Shown piece by piece: positions 63,960-64,000 of a DNA stretch of 64,000 nt. Under the pieces are notes generated by a model that was not told where the DNA came from, did not search any database, and was given only the letters and a program-made list of their open reading frames with translations. Where the stretch lies: positions 6,128,001-6,192,000 of the forward strand of contig NZ_LR134352.1 in NCBI RefSeq assembly GCF_900637185.1. The letters run 5' to 3'. Position numbers and translations under genes: made by a program. Position 1 is the stretch's first letter. The number at the start of each line of letters is the position of its first letter. The DNA comes from Nocardia asteroides (GTDB lineage: Bacteria > Actinomycetota > Actinomycetes > Mycobacteriales > Mycobacteriaceae).

Positions 63960-64000
63960 GCGGTCTCACCAGGCGGTGTGAGCATTCCCATGGCACACCG
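63956..64000 (+). CDS. possible next gene, N-terminal fragment at right edge
   Basis: ATG overlapping the preceding TGA (ATGA) opens a frame MSGLTRRCEHSHGTP that is still open at the window end. Only 15 codons are visible, too few to name a product. The overlap would imply translational coupling with the ThiF-like gene. Confidence 0.3.
   Translation, partial: MSGLTRRCEHSHGTP

Overview
The window is very GC-rich DNA from an actinomycete. The right-hand genes point to the mycolic-acid group, most likely Nocardia or a close relative: a secreted resuscitation-promoting factor, a UPF0182 membrane protein, a PDZ/Lon-like protease, a TIGR03624-type putative hydrolase and a ThiF/cyclodehydratase-like protein lie in an order that recalls the Rv3193c-Rv3196 neighbourhood of mycobacteria. 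The genus is inference.

Positions 1-53080 are one minus-strand operon of four giant modular (cis-AT) type I polyketide synthase genes, read right to left: PKS1 (38846-53080), PKS2 (27976-38820), PKS3 (12113-27979) and PKS4 (1-12025, running off the left edge). In order they encode a loading module, module 1 (DH-KR), module 2 (DH-ER-KR), modules 3-9 (all DH-KR) and the ketosynthase of module 10. Nine intact extension modules are present. Eight of their acyltransferases carry the malonyl-type HAFH motif; AT8 carries IASH. Read colinearly, the enzyme-bound chain after module 9 would be CH3-CH=CH-CH2-CH2-(CH=CH)7-CO-S-ACP with one possible alpha branch, a linear heptaene still growing. No thioesterase, tailoring, transport or regulatory gene of the cluster is in the window; they must lie to the left or elsewhere.

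The most unusual part is the loading module. Its ketosynthase is a KSQ (Gln162 replaces the active-site Cys), the usual decarboxylating type, but the adjoining acyltransferase has lost every catalytic motif (DHGTW for GQGxQ, GDGLG for GHSxG) and about 80 residues that include the HAFH region. The ACP that feeds the KSQ must therefore be charged by another acyltransferase. Modules 6-7 and 8-9 look like a duplicated bimodule, with the PKS3/PKS4 boundary in the middle.

Positions 53081-53850 are a noncoding control region with a good minus-strand promoter (TTGACA-N18-TACTGT) set in a cluster of GGTT/AACC half-sites and followed by a leader of about 420 bases. To its right come a plus-strand gene for an unrecognised secreted protein with an abnormal start region, an initiator tRNA on the minus strand, the Rpf gene behind two CRP-like sites, and then the housekeeping block: UPF0182 (minus), PPA1309-family (plus), PDZ/Lon-like protease (minus), putative hydrolase (plus) and ThiF-like protein (plus). 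The gap before the last gene holds two inverted DnaA-box sequences, one of them in the loop of a perfect 9-bp inverted repeat.
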